Assembly (NCBI GenBank): GCA_028706795.1
Contig: JAQTVK010000063.1
Coordinates: forward strand, 1 to 6,187
Reading direction: 5' to 3'
DNA: 6,187 bases
From: Candidatus Omnitrophota bacterium
Lineage (GTDB): Bacteria; Omnitrophota; Gorgyraeia; Pluralincolimonadales; Pluralincolimonadaceae
Shown in pieces: positions 5,918 to 6,187 of the stretch. Under the pieces are notes generated by a model, which worked only from the letters and a program-made list of their open reading frames with translations, searched no databases and was not told where the DNA came from. Position numbers and translations under genes: made by a program. Position 1 is the first letter of the stretch. The number at the start of each line of letters is the position of its first letter.

Positions 5918-5919
5918 TA

Positions 5920-6187
5920 ATGAATAAGCAACCCACAAGGTTGAGCAAGATCTTCGGCAGCGGTCCTTTCGGGTTGCTGATCAGCATTATATTGTTCTTC
6001 GTTGCGAATTGGCTCAACAAACGAATTGATCTTCCTCCATTATCAAATAATCAGTTTCTCCTGAATTCAATATTCTTCGTTTCGATTTTAATGACGCTGG
6101 CCATGATAATTTGGAGTGTTGAATCATTACCCACGACTGATAGAGGTAATAAACTTTGTATCACCGGCGCATTTAAGTATGTTCGCC
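5920..6187 (+). CDS. Isoprenylcysteine/phospholipid methyltransferase-like membrane protein, 3'-truncated by window
   Basis: An ATG at 5920 with GGAG 8 nt upstream opens a frame that stays open to the window end (89 codons). No earlier in-frame start is available before the stop at 5893-5895. Two hydrophobic segments are visible (about residues 16-32 and 48-66), followed by a polar stretch and then L-C-I-T-G-A-F-K-Y-V-R at the truncated end. That last motif resembles the G-x-(F/Y)-x-(Y/I)-(V/I)-R-H-P start of the SAM-binding region in the isoprenylcysteine carboxyl methyltransferase / phosphatidylethanolamine methyltransferase-like membrane family; the expected H-P would lie just beyond the window. 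The substrate cannot be told, since bacterial members are varied. By hand count GC is about 40%, clearly below the upstream genes. It probably has no promoter of its own in the short gap and may depend on read-through from the tRNA cluster. Confidence 0.68.
   Translation, partial: MNKQPTRLSKIFGSGPFGLLISIILFFVANWLNKRIDLPPLSNNQFLLNSIFFVSILMTLAMIIWSVESLPTTDRGNKLCITGAFKYVR

Overview
The window looks like chromosomal DNA of a diderm (outer-membrane-bearing) bacterium. A long AsmA-type envelope protein implies a periplasm and outer membrane. The coding style (moderate GC, very frequent ATA isoleucine codons, tightly packed genes, a two-subunit class I fumarase) recalls Candidatus Omnitrophota or related candidate lineages. 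That assignment is an impression from style and was not checked by any search.

Region 1 (1-2444, + strand) is a compact operon. It holds the 3' part of a [4Fe-4S] fumarate hydratase alpha subunit, the complete beta subunit, RNase PH (rph) and an RdgB/HAM1-type XTP/dITP diphosphatase (rdgB). Neighbouring reading frames are 1, 1 and 0 bases apart. The first pair makes one enzyme of central carbon metabolism. The last pair handles tRNA 3'-end trimming and nucleotide-pool cleaning, a frequently seen rph-rdgB pairing.

Region 2 (2413-5325, - strand) is one 970-residue AsmA-like protein with an N-terminal membrane anchor and repeated beta-rich segments. It converges on rdgB, and the two 3' ends overlap by 32 bp. 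Its best promoter places the transcript start almost at the ATG, so its mRNA may be leaderless.

Region 3 (5326-5882, + strand) is a tRNA cluster, Pro(UGG), Arg(UCU), His(GUG), each with an encoded CCA. A strong sigma70-type promoter at 5378-5406 faces the cluster, back to back with the asmA-like promoter. A textbook intrinsic terminator sits between this promoter and tRNA-Pro, and the terminator region carries a copy of the tRNA-Pro 3' end that could pair with the tRNA's 5' strand. The 169-nt spacer between tRNA-Pro and tRNA-Arg holds two perfect 12-13 bp palindromes that resemble each other and a third small hairpin; I see no gene in it.

Region 4 (5883-6187, + strand) begins a membrane protein of the isoprenylcysteine/phospholipid methyltransferase type, cut by the window end and clearly more AT-rich than the other genes.

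I see no CRISPR array, transposase, toxin-antitoxin pair or defence system. The most notable feature is the promoter-terminator-tRNA arrangement at 5378-5464, followed by the palindrome doublet at 5551-5670.
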